From positions 930,001 to 994,000 of the forward strand of contig JAUIMM010000696.1 in assembly GCA_031769625.1 (NCBI GenBank): a stretch of DNA of 64,000 nucleotides, given 5' to 3'. Position 1 is the stretch's first letter. Each line of letters opens with the position of its first letter. Positions 26,715 through 40,561 of the stretch are shown here, one piece after another. The position numbers and the translations under genes are program-made. Source of the DNA: Taudactylus pleione. Its lineage: Eukaryota > Chordata > Amphibia > Anura > Myobatrachidae. The notes below the pieces were generated by a model. The model was not told the DNA's origin and made no database searches. It saw only the letters and a program-made list of their open reading frames with translations.

Positions 26715-28079
26715 ACTTTAAGTCAATGGAGATTTTTATTTGCTTTAAATGCTTGCAGTTATCGATCCATGTGGTCTACAGATATAGGACTAGTATGGCT
26801 GGAAAGAACTTGTACTGAGCTACATTGACACCTAATTTCAGGCTATTTTGACAGTAAGGTGGTGTAGAAACAGCAGGTCAAAGAAAGTACTCCTAGGCTA
26901 CTTTGGTCCACTTTAAGTCAATGGAGATTTTGATTTGCTTTAAATGCTTACAGTTATCGATCCATGTGGTCTACAATTATAGAACTAGTATGACTGGGAA
27001 GAGCTTGTTCTGAGTTACAATCACACAAAATTTTGGGCCATTTTGACAGTAAGGTGGTGTAGAAACAGCAGGTCTAAAAAAGGGTTCCTAGGCTCCTTCG
27101 GTCCACTTTAAGTCAATGGAGATTATTATTTGCTTTAAATGCTTGCAGTTATCCATCCATGTGGTCTACAATTATTGGATTAGTATGGCTGGAAAGAGCT
27201 TGTTCTGAGCTACATTGACACCAAATTTTGGGCCATTTTGACAGAAAGGTGGTGTAGAAACAACAGGTCAAAGAAAGTATTCCTAGGCTACTTCGGTCCA
27301 CTTTAAGTCAATGGAGATTTTTATTTGCTTTAAATGCTTGCAGTTATCGATCCATGTGGTCTACAATTATAGAACTAGTATGACTGGGAAGAGCTTGTTC
27401 TGAGTTACAAACACACAAAATTTTGGGCCATTTTGACAGTAAGGTGGTGTAGAAACAGTAGGTCAAAGAAAGGGTTCCTAGGCTCCTTCGCTCCACTTTA
27501 AGTCAATGGAGATTTTAATTTGCTTTAAATGCTTGCAGTTATCGATCCATGTGGTCTACAATTATAGGACTAGTATGACTGGAAAGAGCTTGTTCTGAGT
27601 TACAATCACACAAAATTTCGGGCCATTTTGACAGTAAGGTGGTGTAGAAACAGCAGGTCAAAGAAAGTATTCCTAGACTACTTCGGTCCACTTTAAGTCA
27701 ATGGAGATTTTTATTTGCTTTAAATGCTTGCAGTTATCCATCCATGTTGTCTACAATTATTGGATTAGTATGGCTGGAAAGAGCTTGTTCTGAGCTACAT
27801 TGACACCAAATTTCGGGTCATTTTGATCAGAAGGTGGTGTAGAAACAGCAGGTCAAAGAAAGTATTCCTAGGCTACTTCGGTCCACTTTAAGTCAATGGA
27901 GATTTTTATTTGCTTTAAATGCTTGCAGTTATCGATCCATGTGGTCTACAATTATAGGACTAGTATGACTGGAAAAAGCTTGTTCTGAGTTACAATCACA
28001 CAAAATTTCGGGCCATTTTGACAGTAAGGTGGTGTAGAAACAGCAGGTCTAAAAAAGGGTTCCTAGGCTCCTTCGGTCC
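26715..28079. repeat. 7-monomer unit, second copy (1365 bp)
   Basis: Repeats the previous block at offset 1365: the G-variant box is at 25416 and 26781 and gcttacag follows in each. The G-variant monomer here (26715) has a tttatt front, so the junction lies inside it. The seventh monomer is D (27885) instead of the H-like monomer. The C monomer (27690) has the private gggtcatttt, which recurs near 49662. Confidence 0.9.
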
Positions 28080-30809
28080 ACTTTAAGTCAATGGAGATTA
28101 TTATTTGCATTAAATGCTTGCAGTTATCCATCCATGTGGTCTACAATTATTGGATTAGTATGGCTGGAAAGAGCTTGCTCTGAGCTACATTGACACCAAA
28201 TTTTGGGCCATTTTGACAGAAAGGTGGTGTAGAAACAACAGGTCAAAGAAAGTATTCCTAGGCTACTTCGGTCCACTTTAAGTCAATGGAGATTTTTATT
28301 TGCTTTAAATGCTTGCAGTTATCGATCCATGTGGTCTACAATTATAGAACTGGTATGACTGGGAAGAGCTTGTTCTGAGTTACAATCACACAAAATTTTG
28401 GGCCATTTTGACAGTAAGGTGGTGTAGAAACAGCAGGTCAAAGAAAGGGTTCCTAGGCTCCTTCGCTCCACTTTAAGTCAATGGAGATTTTAATTTGCTT
28501 TAAATGCTTGCAGTTATCGATCCATGTGGTCTACAGATATAGGACTAGAATGGCTGGAAAGAACTTGTTCTGAGCTACATTGACACCTAATTTCAGGCCA
28601 TTTTGACAGTAAGGTGGTGTAGAAACAGCAGGTCAAAGAAAGTATTCCTAGGCTACTTTGGTCCACTTTAAGTCAATGGAGATTTTGATTTGCTTTAAAT
28701 GCTTGCAGTTATCGATCCATGTGGTCTACAATTATAGGACTAGTATGACTGGAAAGAGCTTGTTCTGAGCTACATTGACACCAAATTTCGGGCCATTTTG
28801 ATCAGAAGGTGGTGTAGAAACAGCAGGTTAAAGAAAGTATTCCTAGGCTACTTCGGTCCACTTTAAGTCAATGGAGATTTTAATTTGCTTTAAATGCTTG
28901 CAGTTATCGATCCATGTGGTCTACAATTATAGGACTAGTATGACTGGAAAGAGCTTGTTCTGAGCTACATTGACACCAAATTTCGGGCCATTTTGACAGT
29001 AAGATGGTGTAGAAACAGCAGGTCAAAGAAAGTATTCCTAGGCTACTTTGGTCCACTTTAAGTCAATGGAGATTTTGATTTGCTTTAAATGCTTGCAGTT
29101 ATCGATCCATGTGGTCTACAATTATAGGACTAGTATGACTGGAAAGAGCTTGTTCTGAGTTACAATCACACAAAATTTCGGGCCATTTTGACAGTAAGGT
29201 GGTGTAGAAACAGCAGGTCAAAGAAAGTATTCCTAGACTACTTCGGTCCACTTTAAGTCAATGGAGATTTTTATTTGCTTTAAATGCTTGCAGGTATCCA
29301 TCCATGTTGTCTACAATTATTGGATTAGTATGGCTGGAAAGAGCTTGTTCTGAGCTACATTGACACCAAATTTCGGGCCATTTTGATCAGAAGGTGGTGT
29401 AGAAACAGCAGGTCAAAGATAGTATTCCTAGGCTACTTCGGTCCACTTTAAGTCAATGGAGATTTTTATTTGCTTTAAATGCTTGCAGTTATCGATCCAT
29501 GTGGTCTACAATTATAGGACTAGTATGACTGGAAAAAGCTTGTTCTGAGTTACAATCACACAAAATTTCGGGCCATTTTGACAGTAAGGTTGTGTAGAAA
29601 CAGCAGGTCTAAAAAAGGGTTCCTAGGCTCCTTCGGTCCACTTTAAGTCAATGGAGATTATTATTTGCATTAAATGCTTGCAGTTATCCATCCATGTGGT
29701 ATACAATTATTGGATTAGTATGGCTGGAAAGAGATTGTTCTGAGCTACATTGACACCAAATTTTGGGCCATTTTGACAGAAAGGTGGTGTAGAAACAACA
29801 GGTCAAAGAAAGTATTCCTAGGCTACTTCGGTCCACTTTAAGTCAATGGAGATTTTTATTTGCTTTAAATGCTTGCAGTTATCGATCCATGTGGTCTACA
29901 ATTATAGAACTGGTATGACTGGGAAGAGCTTGTTCTGAGTTACAATCACACAAAATTTTGGGCCAATTTGACAGTAAGGTGGTGTAGAAACAGCAGGTCA
30001 AAGAAAGGGTTCCTAGGCTCCTTCGCTCCACTTTAAGTCAATGGAGATTTTAATTTGCTTTAAATGCTTGCAGTTATCGATCCATGTGGTCTACAGATAT
30101 AGGACTAGTATGGCTGGAAAGAACTTGTTCTGAGCTACATTGACACCTAATTTCAGGCCATTTTGACAGTAAGGTGGTGTAGAAACAGCAGGTCAAAGAA
30201 AGTATTCCTAGGCTACTTTGGTCCACTTTAAGTCAATGGAGATTTTGATTTGCTTTAAATGCTTGCAGTTATCGATCCATGTGGTCTACAATTATTGGAT
30301 TAGTATGGCTGGAAAGAGCTTGTTCTGAGCTACATTGACACCAAATTTCGGGCCATTTTGATCAGAAGGTGGTGTAGAAACAGCAGGTCAAAGAAAGTAT
30401 TCCTAGGCTTCTTCGGTCCACTTTAAGTCAATGGAGATTTTTATTTGCTTTAAATGCTTGCAGTTATCGATCCATGTGGTCTACAATTATAGGACTAGTA
30501 TGACTGGAAAAAGCTTCTTCTGAGTTACAATCACACAAAATTTCGGGCCATTTTGACAGTAAGGTGGTGTAGAAACAGCAGGTCAAAGAAAGGGTTCCTA
30601 GGTTCCTTCGCTCCACTTTAAGTCAATGGAGATTTTAATTTGCTTTAAATGCTTGCAGTTATCAATCCATGTGGTCTACAGATATAGGACTAGTATGTCT
30701 GGAAAGAACTTGTTCTGACCTACATTGACACCTAATTTCGGGCCATTTTGACAGTAAGATGGTGTAGAAACAGCAGGTCAAAGAAAGTATTCCTAGGCTA
30801 CTTTGGTCC
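28080..30809. repeat. 14-monomer arm: E F G M A B C D E F G H D J
   Basis: E (private gcttgctctg), F, G (private actagaatgg near 28549), M (aggttaaag), A, B, C (private gcaggtatcc near 29291), D, E (gtggtatac and gagattg), F, G, H, D (aagcttcttc), J. The first six monomers match 60650-61819 at offset 32570. The M to E stretch matches 50510-51484 in part, including gcaggtatcc. The E F G series also matches 3706-4290. Confidence 0.87.
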
Positions 30810-33149
30810 ACTTTAAGTCAATGGAGATTTTGATTTGCTTTAAATGCTTGCAGTTATCGATCCATGTGGTCTACAATTATAGGACTAGTATGACTGGAAA
30901 GAGCTTGTTCTGAGTTACAATCACACAAAATTTCGGGCCATTTTGACAGTAAGGTGGTGTAGAAACAGCAGGTCAAAGAAAGTATTCCTAGACTACTTCG
31001 GTCCACTTTAAGTCAATGGAGATTTTTATTTGCTTTAAATGCTTGCAGTTATCCATCCATGTTGTCTACAATTATTGGATTAGTATGGCTGGAAAGAGCT
31101 TGTTCTGAGCTACATTGACACCACATTTCGGGCCATTTTGATCAGAAGGTGGTGTAGAAACAGCAGGTCAAAGAAAGTATTCCTAGGCTACTTCGGTCCA
31201 CTTTAAGTCAATGGAGATTTTTATTTGCTTTAAATGCTTGCAGTTATCGATCCATGTGGTCTACAATTATAGGACTAGTATGACTGGAAAAAGCTTGTTC
31301 TGAGTTACAATCACACAAAATTTCGGGCCATTTTGACAGTAAGGTGGTGTAGAAACAGCAGGTCTAAAAAAGGGTTCCTAGGCTCCTTCGGTCCACTTTA
31401 AGTCAATGGAGATTATTATTTGCATTAAATGCTTGCAGTTATCCATCCATGTGGTCTACAATTATTGGATTAGTATGGCTGGAAAGAGCTTGTTCTGAGC
31501 TACATTGACACCAAATTTCGGGCCATTTTGATCAGAAGGTGGTGTAGAAACAGCAGGTCAAAGAAAGTATTCCTAGGCTACTTCGGTCCACTTTAAGTCA
31601 ATGGAGATTTTTATTTGCTTTAAATGCTTGCAGTTATCGATCCATGTGGTCTACAATTATAGGACTAGTATGACTGGAAAAAGCTTGTTCTGAGTTACAA
31701 TCACACAAAATTTCGGGCCATTTTGACAGTAAGGTGGTGTAGAAACAGCAGGTCAAAGAAAGGGTTCCTAGGTTCCTTCGCTCCACTTTAAGTCAATGGA
31801 GATTTTAATTTGCTTTAAATGCTTGCAGTTATCAATCCATGTGGTCTACAGATATAGGACTAGTATGTCTGGAAAGAACTTGTTCTGACCTACATTGACA
31901 CCTAATTTCGGGCCATTTTGACAGTAAGATGGTGTAGAAACAGCAGGTCAAAGAAAGTATTCCTAGGCTACTTTGGTCCACTTTAAGTCAATGGAGATTT
32001 TGATTTGCTTTAAATGCTTGCAGTTATCGATCCATGTGGTCTACAATTATTGGATTAGTATGGCTGGAAAGAGCTTGTTCTGAGCTACATTGACACCAAA
32101 TTTCGGGCCATTTTGATCAGAAGGTGGTGTAGAAACAGCAGGTCAAAGAAAGTATTCCTAGGCTTCTTCGGTCCACTTTAAGTCAATGGAGATTTTTATT
32201 TGCTTTAAATGCTTGCAGTTATCGATCCATGTGGTCTACAATTATAGGACTAGAATGACTGGAAAAAGCTTCTTCTGAGTTACAATCACACAAAATTTCG
32301 GGCCATTTTGACAGTAAGGTGGTGTAGAAACAGCAGGTCAAAGAAAGGGTTCCTAGGTTCCTTCGCTCCACTTTAAGTCAATGGAGATTTTAATTTGCTT
32401 TAAATGCTTGCAGTTATCAATCCATGTGGTCTACAGATATAGGACTAGTATGTCTGGAAAGAACTTGTTCTGACCTACATTGACACCTAATTTCGGGCCA
32501 TTTTGACAGTAAGATGGTGTAGAAACAGCAGGTCAAAGAAAGTATTCCTAGGCTACTTCGGTCCACTTTAAGTCAATGGAGATTTTTATTTGCTTTAAAT
32601 GCTTGCAGTTATCCATCCATGTTGTCTACAATTATTGGATTAGTATGGCTGGAAAGAGCTTGTTCTGAGCTACATTGACACCAAATTTCGGGCCATTTTG
32701 ATCAGAAGGTGGTGTAGAAACAGCAGGTCAAAGAAAGTATTCCTAGGCTACTTCGGTCCACTTTAAGTCAATGGAGATTTTTATTTGCTTTAAATGCTTG
32801 CAGTTATCGATGCATGTGGTCTACAATTATAGAACTAGTATGACTGGGAAGAGCTTGTTCTGAGTTACAATCACACAAAATTTTGGGCCATTTTGACAGT
32901 AAGGTGGTGTAGAAACAGCAGGTCAAAGAAAGGGTTCCTAGGCTCCTTCGCTCCACTTTAAGTCAATGGAGATTTTAATTTGCTTTAAATGCTTGCAGTT
33001 ATCGATCCATGTGGTCTACAATTATAGGACTAGTATGACTGGAAAGAGCTTGTTCTGAGCTACATTGACACCAAATTTCGGGCCATTTTGACAGTAAGAT
33101 GGTGTAGAAACAGCAGGTCAAAGAAAGTATTCCTAGGCTACTTTGGTCG
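30810..33149. repeat. 12-monomer block: half core, then linker
   Basis: B, C (ccacatttcggg), D, E/C chimera, D, J as in the core, then H, D (aagcttcttc; private actagaatgac near 32252), J, C, L, A instead of K, D, C, L, A. It is a core whose second half has been exchanged for the H D J C L A linker. B through D here matches 52460-54019 at offset 21650. Confidence 0.87.
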
Positions 33150-35294
33150 ACTTTAAGTCAATGGAGATTTTGATTTGCTTTAAATGCTTGCAGTTATCGA
33201 TCCATGTGGTCTACAATTATAGGACTAGTATGACTGGAAAGAGCTTGTTCTGAGTTACAATCACACAAAATTTCGGGCCATTTTGACAGTAAGGTGGTGT
33301 AGAAACAGCAGGTCAAAGAAAGTATTCCTAGACTACTTCGGTCCACTTTAAGTCAATGGAGATTTTTATTTGCTTTAAATGCTTGCAGTTATCCATCCAT
33401 GTTGTCTACAATTATTGGATTAGTATGGCTGGAAAGAGCTTGTTCTGAGCTACATTGACACCACATTTCGGGCCATTTTGATCAGAAGGTGGTGTAGAAA
33501 CAGCAGGTCAAAGAAAGTATTCCTAGGCTACTTCGGTCCACTTTAAGTCAATGGAGATTTTTATTTGCTTTAAATGCTTGCAGTTATCGATCCATGTGGT
33601 CTACAATTATAGGACTAGTATGACTGGAAAAAGCTTGTTCTGAGTTACAATCACACAAAATTTCGGGCCATTTTGACAGTAAGGTGGTGTAGAAACAGCA
33701 GGTCTAAAAAAGGGTTCCTAGGCTCCTTCGGTCCACTTTAAGTCAATGGAGATTATTATTTGCATTAAATGCTTGCAGTTATCCATCCATGTGGTCTACA
33801 ATTATTGGATTAGTATGGCTGGAAAGAGCTTGTTCTGAGCTACATTGACACCAAATTTCGGGCCATTTTGATCAGAAGTTGGTGTAGAAACAGCAGGTCA
33901 AAGAAAGTATTCCTAGGCTACTTCGGTCCACTTTAAGTCAATGGAGATTTTTATTTGCTTTAAATGCTTGCAGTTATCGATCCATGTGGTCTACAATTAT
34001 AGGACTAGTATGACTGGAAAAAGCTTGTTCTGAGTTACAATCACACAAAATTTCGGGCCATTTTGACAGTAAGGTGGTGTAGAAACAGCAGGTCAAAGAA
34101 AGGGTTCCTAGGTTCCTTCGCTCCACTTTAAGTCAATGGAGATTTTAATTTGCTTTAAATGCTTGCAGTTATCAATCCATGTGGTCTACAGATATAGGAC
34201 TAGTATGTCTGGAAAGAACTTGTTCTGACCTACATTGACACCTAATTTCGGGCCATTTTGACAGTAAGATGGTGTAGAAACAGCAGGTCAAAGAAAGTAT
34301 TCCTAGGCTACTTTGGTCCACTTTAAGTCAATGGAGATTTTGATTTGCTTTAAATGCTTGCAGTTATCGATCCATGTGGTCTACAATTATAGGACTAGTA
34401 TGACTGCAAAGAGCTTGTTCTGAGCTACATTGACACCAAATTTTGGGCCATTTTGATCAGAAGGTGGTGTAGAAACAGCAGGTCAAAGAAAGTATTCCTA
34501 GGCTACTTCGGTCCACTTTAAGTCAATGGAGATTTTTATTTGCTTTAAATGCTTGCAGTTATCGATCCATGTGGTCTACAATTATAGGACTAGTATGACT
34601 GGAAAAAGCTTGTTCTGAGTTACAATCACACAAAATTTCGGGCCATTTTGACAGTAAGGTGGTGTAGAAACAGCAGGTCAAAGAAAGTATTCCTAGGCTA
34701 CTTCGGTCCACTTTAAGTCAATGGAGATTTTTATTTGCTTTAAATGCTTGCAGTTATCCATCCATGTTGTCTACAATTATTGGATTAGTATGGCTGGAAA
34801 GAGCTTGTTCTGAGCTACATTGACACCAAATTTCGGGCCATTTTGATCAGAAGGTGGTGTAGAAACAGCAGGTCAAAGAAAGTATTCCTAGGCTACTTCG
34901 GTCCACTTTAAGTCAATGGAGATTTTTATTTGCTTTAAATGCTTGCAGTTATCGATGCATGTGGTCTACAATTATAGAACTAGTATGACTGGGAAGAGCT
35001 TGTTCTGAGTTACAATCACACAAAATTTTGGGCCATTTTGACAGTAAGGTGGTGTAGAAACAGCAGGTCAAAGAAAGGGTTCCTAGGCTCCTTCGCTCCA
35101 CTTTAAGTCAATGGAGATTTTAATTTGCTTTAAATGCTTGCAGTTATCGATCCATGTGGTCTACAATTATAGGACTAGTATGACTGGAAAGAGCTTGTTC
35201 TGAGCTACATTGACACCAAATTTCGGGCCATTTTGACAGTAAGATGGTGTAGAAACAGCAGGTCAAAGAAAGTATTCCTAATCTACTTTGGTCC
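33150..35294. repeat. 11-monomer core HOR, copy 4 (start of superunit 1)
   Basis: B, C (ccacatttcggg), D, E/C chimera (private agaagttgg near 33877), D, J, K (with ttttggg), D, C, L, A (cctaatctac). The agaagttgg and the ttttggg in K both recur exactly 20870 bp downstream in core copy 6, showing long-range duplication. Confidence 0.92.
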
Positions 35295-36074
35295 ACTTTA
35301 AGTCAATGGAGATTTTGATTTGCTTTAAATGCTTGCAGTTATCGATCCATGTGGTCTACAATTATAGGACTAGTATGACTGGAAAGAGCTTGTTCTGAGT
35401 TACAATCACACAAAATTTCGGGCCATTTTGACAGTAAGGTGGTGTAGAAACAGCAGGTCAAAGAAAGTATTCCTAGGCTACTTCGGTCCACTTTAAGTCA
35501 ATGGAGATTTTTATTTGCTTTAAATGCTTGCAGTTATCCATCCATGTGGTCTACAATTATTGGATTAGTATGGCTGGAAAGAGCTTGTTCTGAGCTACAT
35601 TGACACCAAATTTTGGGCCATTTTGACAGAAAGGTGGTGTAGAAACAACAGGTCAAAGAAAGTATTCCTAGGCTACTTCGGTCCACTTTAAGTCAATGGA
35701 GATTTTTATTTGCTTTAAATGCTTGCAGTTATCGATCCATGTGGTCTACAATTATTGGATTAGTATGGCTGGAAAGAGCTTGTACTGAGCTACATTGACA
35801 CCTAATTTCAGGCTATTTTGACAGTAAGGTGGTGTAGAAACAGCAGGTCAAAGAAAGTACTCCTAGGCTACTTTGGTCCACTTTAAGTCAATGGAGATTT
35901 TTATTTGCTTTAAATGCTTGCAGTTATCGATCCATGTGGTCTACAATTATAGGACTAGTATGACTGGAAAGAGCTTGTTCTGAGTTACAATCACACAAAA
36001 TTTCGGGCCATTTTGACAGTAAGGTGGTGTAGAAACAGCAGGTCAAAGAAAGTATTCCTAGACTACTTCGGTCC
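35295..36074. repeat. Tetramer B C/E plus two chimeric monomers
   Basis: B with ggctacttcgg end, C/E chimera, then two unusual monomers. The one at 35685 has a tttatt front, an H-like middle (attattgg, ggctgg, gagcttgtactg) and a G-variant end (aggctatttt, agtactcc). The one at 35880 has a tttatt front with a B body. The same pair occurs at 56555-56944 and was not seen elsewhere. Confidence 0.9.
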
Positions 36075-38024
36075 ACTTTAAGTCAATGGAGAGTTTTATT
36101 TGCTTTAAATGCTTGCAGTTATCCATCCATGTTGTCTACAATTATTGGATTAGTATGGCTGGAAAGAGCTTGTTCTGAGCTACATTGACACCACATTTCG
36201 GGCCATTTTGATCAGAAGGTGGTGTAGAAACAGCAGGTCAAAGAAAGTATTCCTAGGCTACTTCGGTCCACTTTAAGTCAATGGAGATTTTTATTTGCTT
36301 TAAATGCTTGCAGTTATCGATCCATGTGGTCTACAATTATAGGACTAGTATGACTGGAAAAAGCTTGTTCTGAGTTACAATCACACAAAATTTCGGGCCA
36401 TTTTGACAGTAAGGTGGTGTAGAAACAGCAGGTCTAAAAAAGGGTTCCTAGGCTCCTTCGGTCCACTTTAAGTCAATGGAGATTATTATTTGCATTAAAT
36501 GCTTGCAGTTATCCATCCATGTGGTCTACAATTATTGGATTAGTATGGCTGGAAAGAGCTTGTTCTGAGCTACATTGACACCAAATTTCGGGCCATTTTG
36601 ATCAGAAGGTGGTGTAGAAACAGCAGGTCAAAGAAAGTATTCCTAGGCTACTTCGGTCCACTTTAAGTCAATGGAGATTTTTATTTGCTTTAAATGCTTG
36701 CAGTTATCGATCCATGTGGTCTACAATTATAGGACTAGTATGACTGGAAAAAGCTTGTTCTGAGTTACAATCACACAAAATTTCGGGCCATTTTGACAGT
36801 AAGGTGGTGTAGAAACAGCAGGTCAAAGAAAGGGTTCCTAGGTTCCTTCGCTCCACTTTAAGTCAATGGAGATTTTAATTTGCTTTAAATGCTTGCAGTT
36901 ATCAATCCATGTGGTCTACAGATATAGGACTAGTATGTCTGGAAAGAACTTGTTCTGACCTACATTGACACCTAATTTCGGGCCATTTTGACAGTAAGAT
37001 GGTGTAGAAACAGCAGGTCAAAGAAAGTATTCCTAGGCTACTTTGGTCCACTTTAAGTCAATGGAGATTTTGATTTGCTTTAAATGCTTGCAGTTATCGA
37101 TCCATGTGGTCTACAATTATAGGACTAGTATGACTGCAAAGAGCTTGTTCTGAGCTACATTGACACCAAATTTCGGGACATTTTGATCAGAAGGTGGTGT
37201 AGAAACAGCAGGTCAAAGAAAGTATTCCTAGGCTACTTCGGTCCACTTTAAGTCAATGGAGATTTTTATTTGCTTTAAATGCTTGCAGTTATCGATCCAT
37301 GTGGTCTACAATTATAGGACTAGTATGACTGGAAAAAGCTTGTTCTGAGTTACAATCACACAAAATTTCGGGCCATTTTGACAGTAAGGTGGTGTAGAAA
37401 CAGCAGGTCAAAGAAAGTATTCCTAGGCTACTTCGGTCCACTTTAAGTCAATGGAGATTTTTATTTGCTTTAAATGCTTGCAGTTATCCATCCATGTTGT
37501 CTACAATTATTGGATTAGTATGGCTGGAAAGAGCTTGTTCTGAGCTACATTGACACCAAATTTCGGGCCATTTTGATCAGAAGGTGGTGTAGAAACAGCA
37601 GGTCAAAGAAAGTATTCCTAGGCTACTTCGGTCCACTTTAAGTCAATGGAGATTTTTATTTGCTTTAAATGCTTGCAGTTATCGATGCATGTGGTCTACA
37701 ATTATAGAACTAGTATGACTGGGAAGAGCTTGTTCTGAGTTACAATCACACAAAATTTTGGGCCATTTTGACAGTAAGGTGGTGTAGAAACAGCAGGTCA
37801 AAGAAAGGGTTCCTAGGCTCCTTCGCTCCACTTTAAGTCAATGGAGATTTTAATTTGCTTTAAATGCTTGCAGTTATCGATCCATGTGGTCTACAATTAT
37901 AGGACTAGTATGACTGGAAAGAGCTTGTTCTGAGCTACATTGACACCAAATTTCGGGCCATTTTGACAGTAAGATGGTGTAGAAACAGCAGGTCAAAGAA
38001 AGTATTCCTAATCTACTTTGGTCC
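36075..38024. repeat. Core HOR without its B, copy 5
   Basis: C (ccacatttcggg; private gagagtttta near 36091), D, E/C chimera, D, J, K (private cgggacatttt near 37178), D, C, L, A (cctaatctac). With the preceding four monomers it makes a 14-monomer tandem duplication: 33345-36074 and 36075-38804 are 2730 bp each. Confidence 0.9.
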
Positions 38025-39584
38025 ACTTTAAGTCAATGGAGATTTTGATTTGCTTTAAATGCTTGCAGTTATCGATCCATGTGGTCTACAATTATAGGAC
38101 TAGTATGACTGGAAAGAGCTTGTTCTGAGTTACAATCACACAAAATTTCGGGCCATTTTGACAGTAAGGTGGTGTAGAAACAGCAGGTCAAAGAAAGTAT
38201 TCCTAGGCTACTTCGGTCCACTTTAAGTCAATGGAGATTTTTATTTGCTTTAAATGCTTGCAGTTATCCATCCATGTGGTCTACAATTATTGGATTAGTA
38301 TGGCTGGAAAGAACTTGTTCTGAGCTACATTGACACCAAATTTTGGGCCATTTTGACAGAAAGGTGGTGTAGAAACAACAGGTCAAAGAAAGTATTCCTA
38401 GGCTACTTCGGTCCACTTTAAGTCAATGGAGATTTTTATTTGCTTTAAATGCTTGCAGTTATCGATCCATGTGGTCTACAATTATAGAACTAGTATGACT
38501 GGGAATAGCTTGTTCTGAGTTACAATCACACAAAATTTTGGGCCATTTTGACAGTAAGGTGGTGTAGAAACAGCAGGTCAAAGAAAGGGTTCCTAGGCTC
38601 CTTCGCTGCACTTTAAGTCAATGGAGATTTTAATTTGCTTTAAATGCTTGCAGTTATCGATCCATGTGTTCTACAGATATAGGACTAGTATGGCTGGAAA
38701 GAACTTGTACTGAGCTACATTGACACCTAATTTCAGGCTATTTTGACAGTAAGGTGGTGTAGAAACAGCAGGTCAAAGAAAGTACTCCTAGGCTACTTTG
38801 GTCCACTTTAAGTCAATGGAGATTTTGATTTGCTTTAAATGCTTACAGTTATCGATCCATGTGGTCTACAATTATAGAACTAGTATGACTGGGAAGAGCT
38901 TGTTCTGAGTTACAATCACACAAAATTTTGGGCCATTTTGACAGTAAGGTGGTGTAGAAACAGCAAGTCTAAAAAAGGGTTCCTAGGCTCCTTCGGTCCA
39001 CTTTAAGTCAATGGAGATTATTATTTGCTTTAAATGCTTGCAGTTATCCATCCATGTGGTCTACAATTATTGGATTAGTATGGCTGGAAAGAGCTTGTTC
39101 TGAGCTACATTGACACCAAATTTTGGGCCATTTTGACAGAAAGGTGGTGTAGAAACAACAGGTCAAAGAAAGTATTCCTAGGCTACTTCGGTCCACTTTA
39201 AGTCAATGGAGATTTTTATTTGCTTTAAATGCTTGCAGTTATCGATCCATGTGGTCTACAATTATAGAACTAGTATGACTGGGAAGAGCTTGTTCTGAGT
39301 TACAAACACACAAAATTTTGGGCCATTTTGACAGTAAGGTGGTGTAGAAACAGCAGGTCAAAGAAAGGGTTCCTAGGCTCCTTCGCTCCACTTTAAGTCA
39401 ATGGAGATTTTAATTTGCTTTAAATGCTTGCAGTTATCGATCCATGTGGTCTACAATTATAGGACTAGTATGACTGGAAAGAGCTTGTTCTGAGTTACAA
39501 TCACACAAAATTTCGGGCCATTTTGACAGTAAGGTGGTGTAGAAACAGCAGGTCAAAGAAAGTATTCCTAGACTACTTCGGTCC
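38025..39584. repeat. 8-monomer arm: B C/E F G N E F A/B
   Basis: B (ggctacttcgg end), C/E chimera (private gaacttgttctgagc), F variant (gggaatagc), G variant (private gtgttctac near 38667), N (private agcaagtct), E variant, F variant (tacaaacacac), A/B chimera. Same order as 24765-26324. The private gtgttctac and gaacttg recur 20870 bp downstream in 58895-60454. Confidence 0.9.
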
Positions 39585-40561
39585 ACTTTAAGTCAATGGA
39601 GATTTTTATTTGCTTTAAATGCTTGCAGTTATCCATCCATGTTGTCTACAATTATTGGATTAGTATGGCTGGAAAGAGCTTGTTCTGAGCTACATTGACA
39701 CCAAATTTCGGGCCATTTTGATCAGAAGGTGGTGTAGAAACAGCAGGTCAAAGAAAGTATTCCTAGGCTACTTCGGTCCACTTTAAGTCAATGGAGATTT
39801 TTATTTGCTTTAAATGCTTGCAGATATCGATCCATGTGGTCTACAATTATAGGACTAGTATGACTGGAAAAAGCTTGTTCTGAGTTACAATCACACAAAA
39901 TTTCGGGCCATTTTGACAGTAAGGTGGTGTAGAAACAGCAGGTCTAAAAAAGGGTTCCTAGGCTCCTTCGGTCCACTTTAAGTCAATGGAGATTATTATT
40001 TGCATTAAATGCTTGCAGTTATCCATCCATGTGGTCTACAATTATTGGATTAGTATGGCTGGAAAGAGCTTGCTCTGAGCTACATTGACACCAAATTTTG
40101 GGCCATTTTGACAGAAAGGTGGTGTAGAAACAACAGGTCAAAGAAAGTATTCCTAGGCTACTTCGGTCCACTTTAAGTCACAATGGAGATTTTTATTTGC
40201 TTTAAATGCTTGCAGTTATCGATCCATGTGGTCTACAATTATAGAACTGGTATGACTGGGAAGAGCTTGTTCTGAGTTACAATCACACAAAATTTTGGGC
40301 CATTTTGACAGTAAGGTGGTGTAGAAACAGCAGGTCAAAGAAAGGGTTCCTAGGCTCCTTCGCTCCACTTTAAGTCAATGGAGATTTTAATTTGCTTTAA
40401 ATGCTTGCAGTTATCGATCCATGTGGTCTACAGATATAGGACTAGTATGACTGGAAAGAGCTTGTTCTGAGCTACATTGACACAAAATTTCGGGCCATTT
40501 TGACAGTAAGGTGGTGTAGAAACAGCAGGTCAAAGAAAGTATTCCTAGACTACTTCGGTCC
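39585..40561. repeat. 5-monomer tandem unit, first copy (977 bp)
   Basis: C, D (private gcagatatcg, a GATATC palindrome, near 39821), E (gcttgctctg), F with a two-base insertion (agtcacaatgg near 40181, so 197 bp), then a chimera (40367) with a G front (agatatagg), an A-like middle and a B end (cctagactac). Confidence 0.92.
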
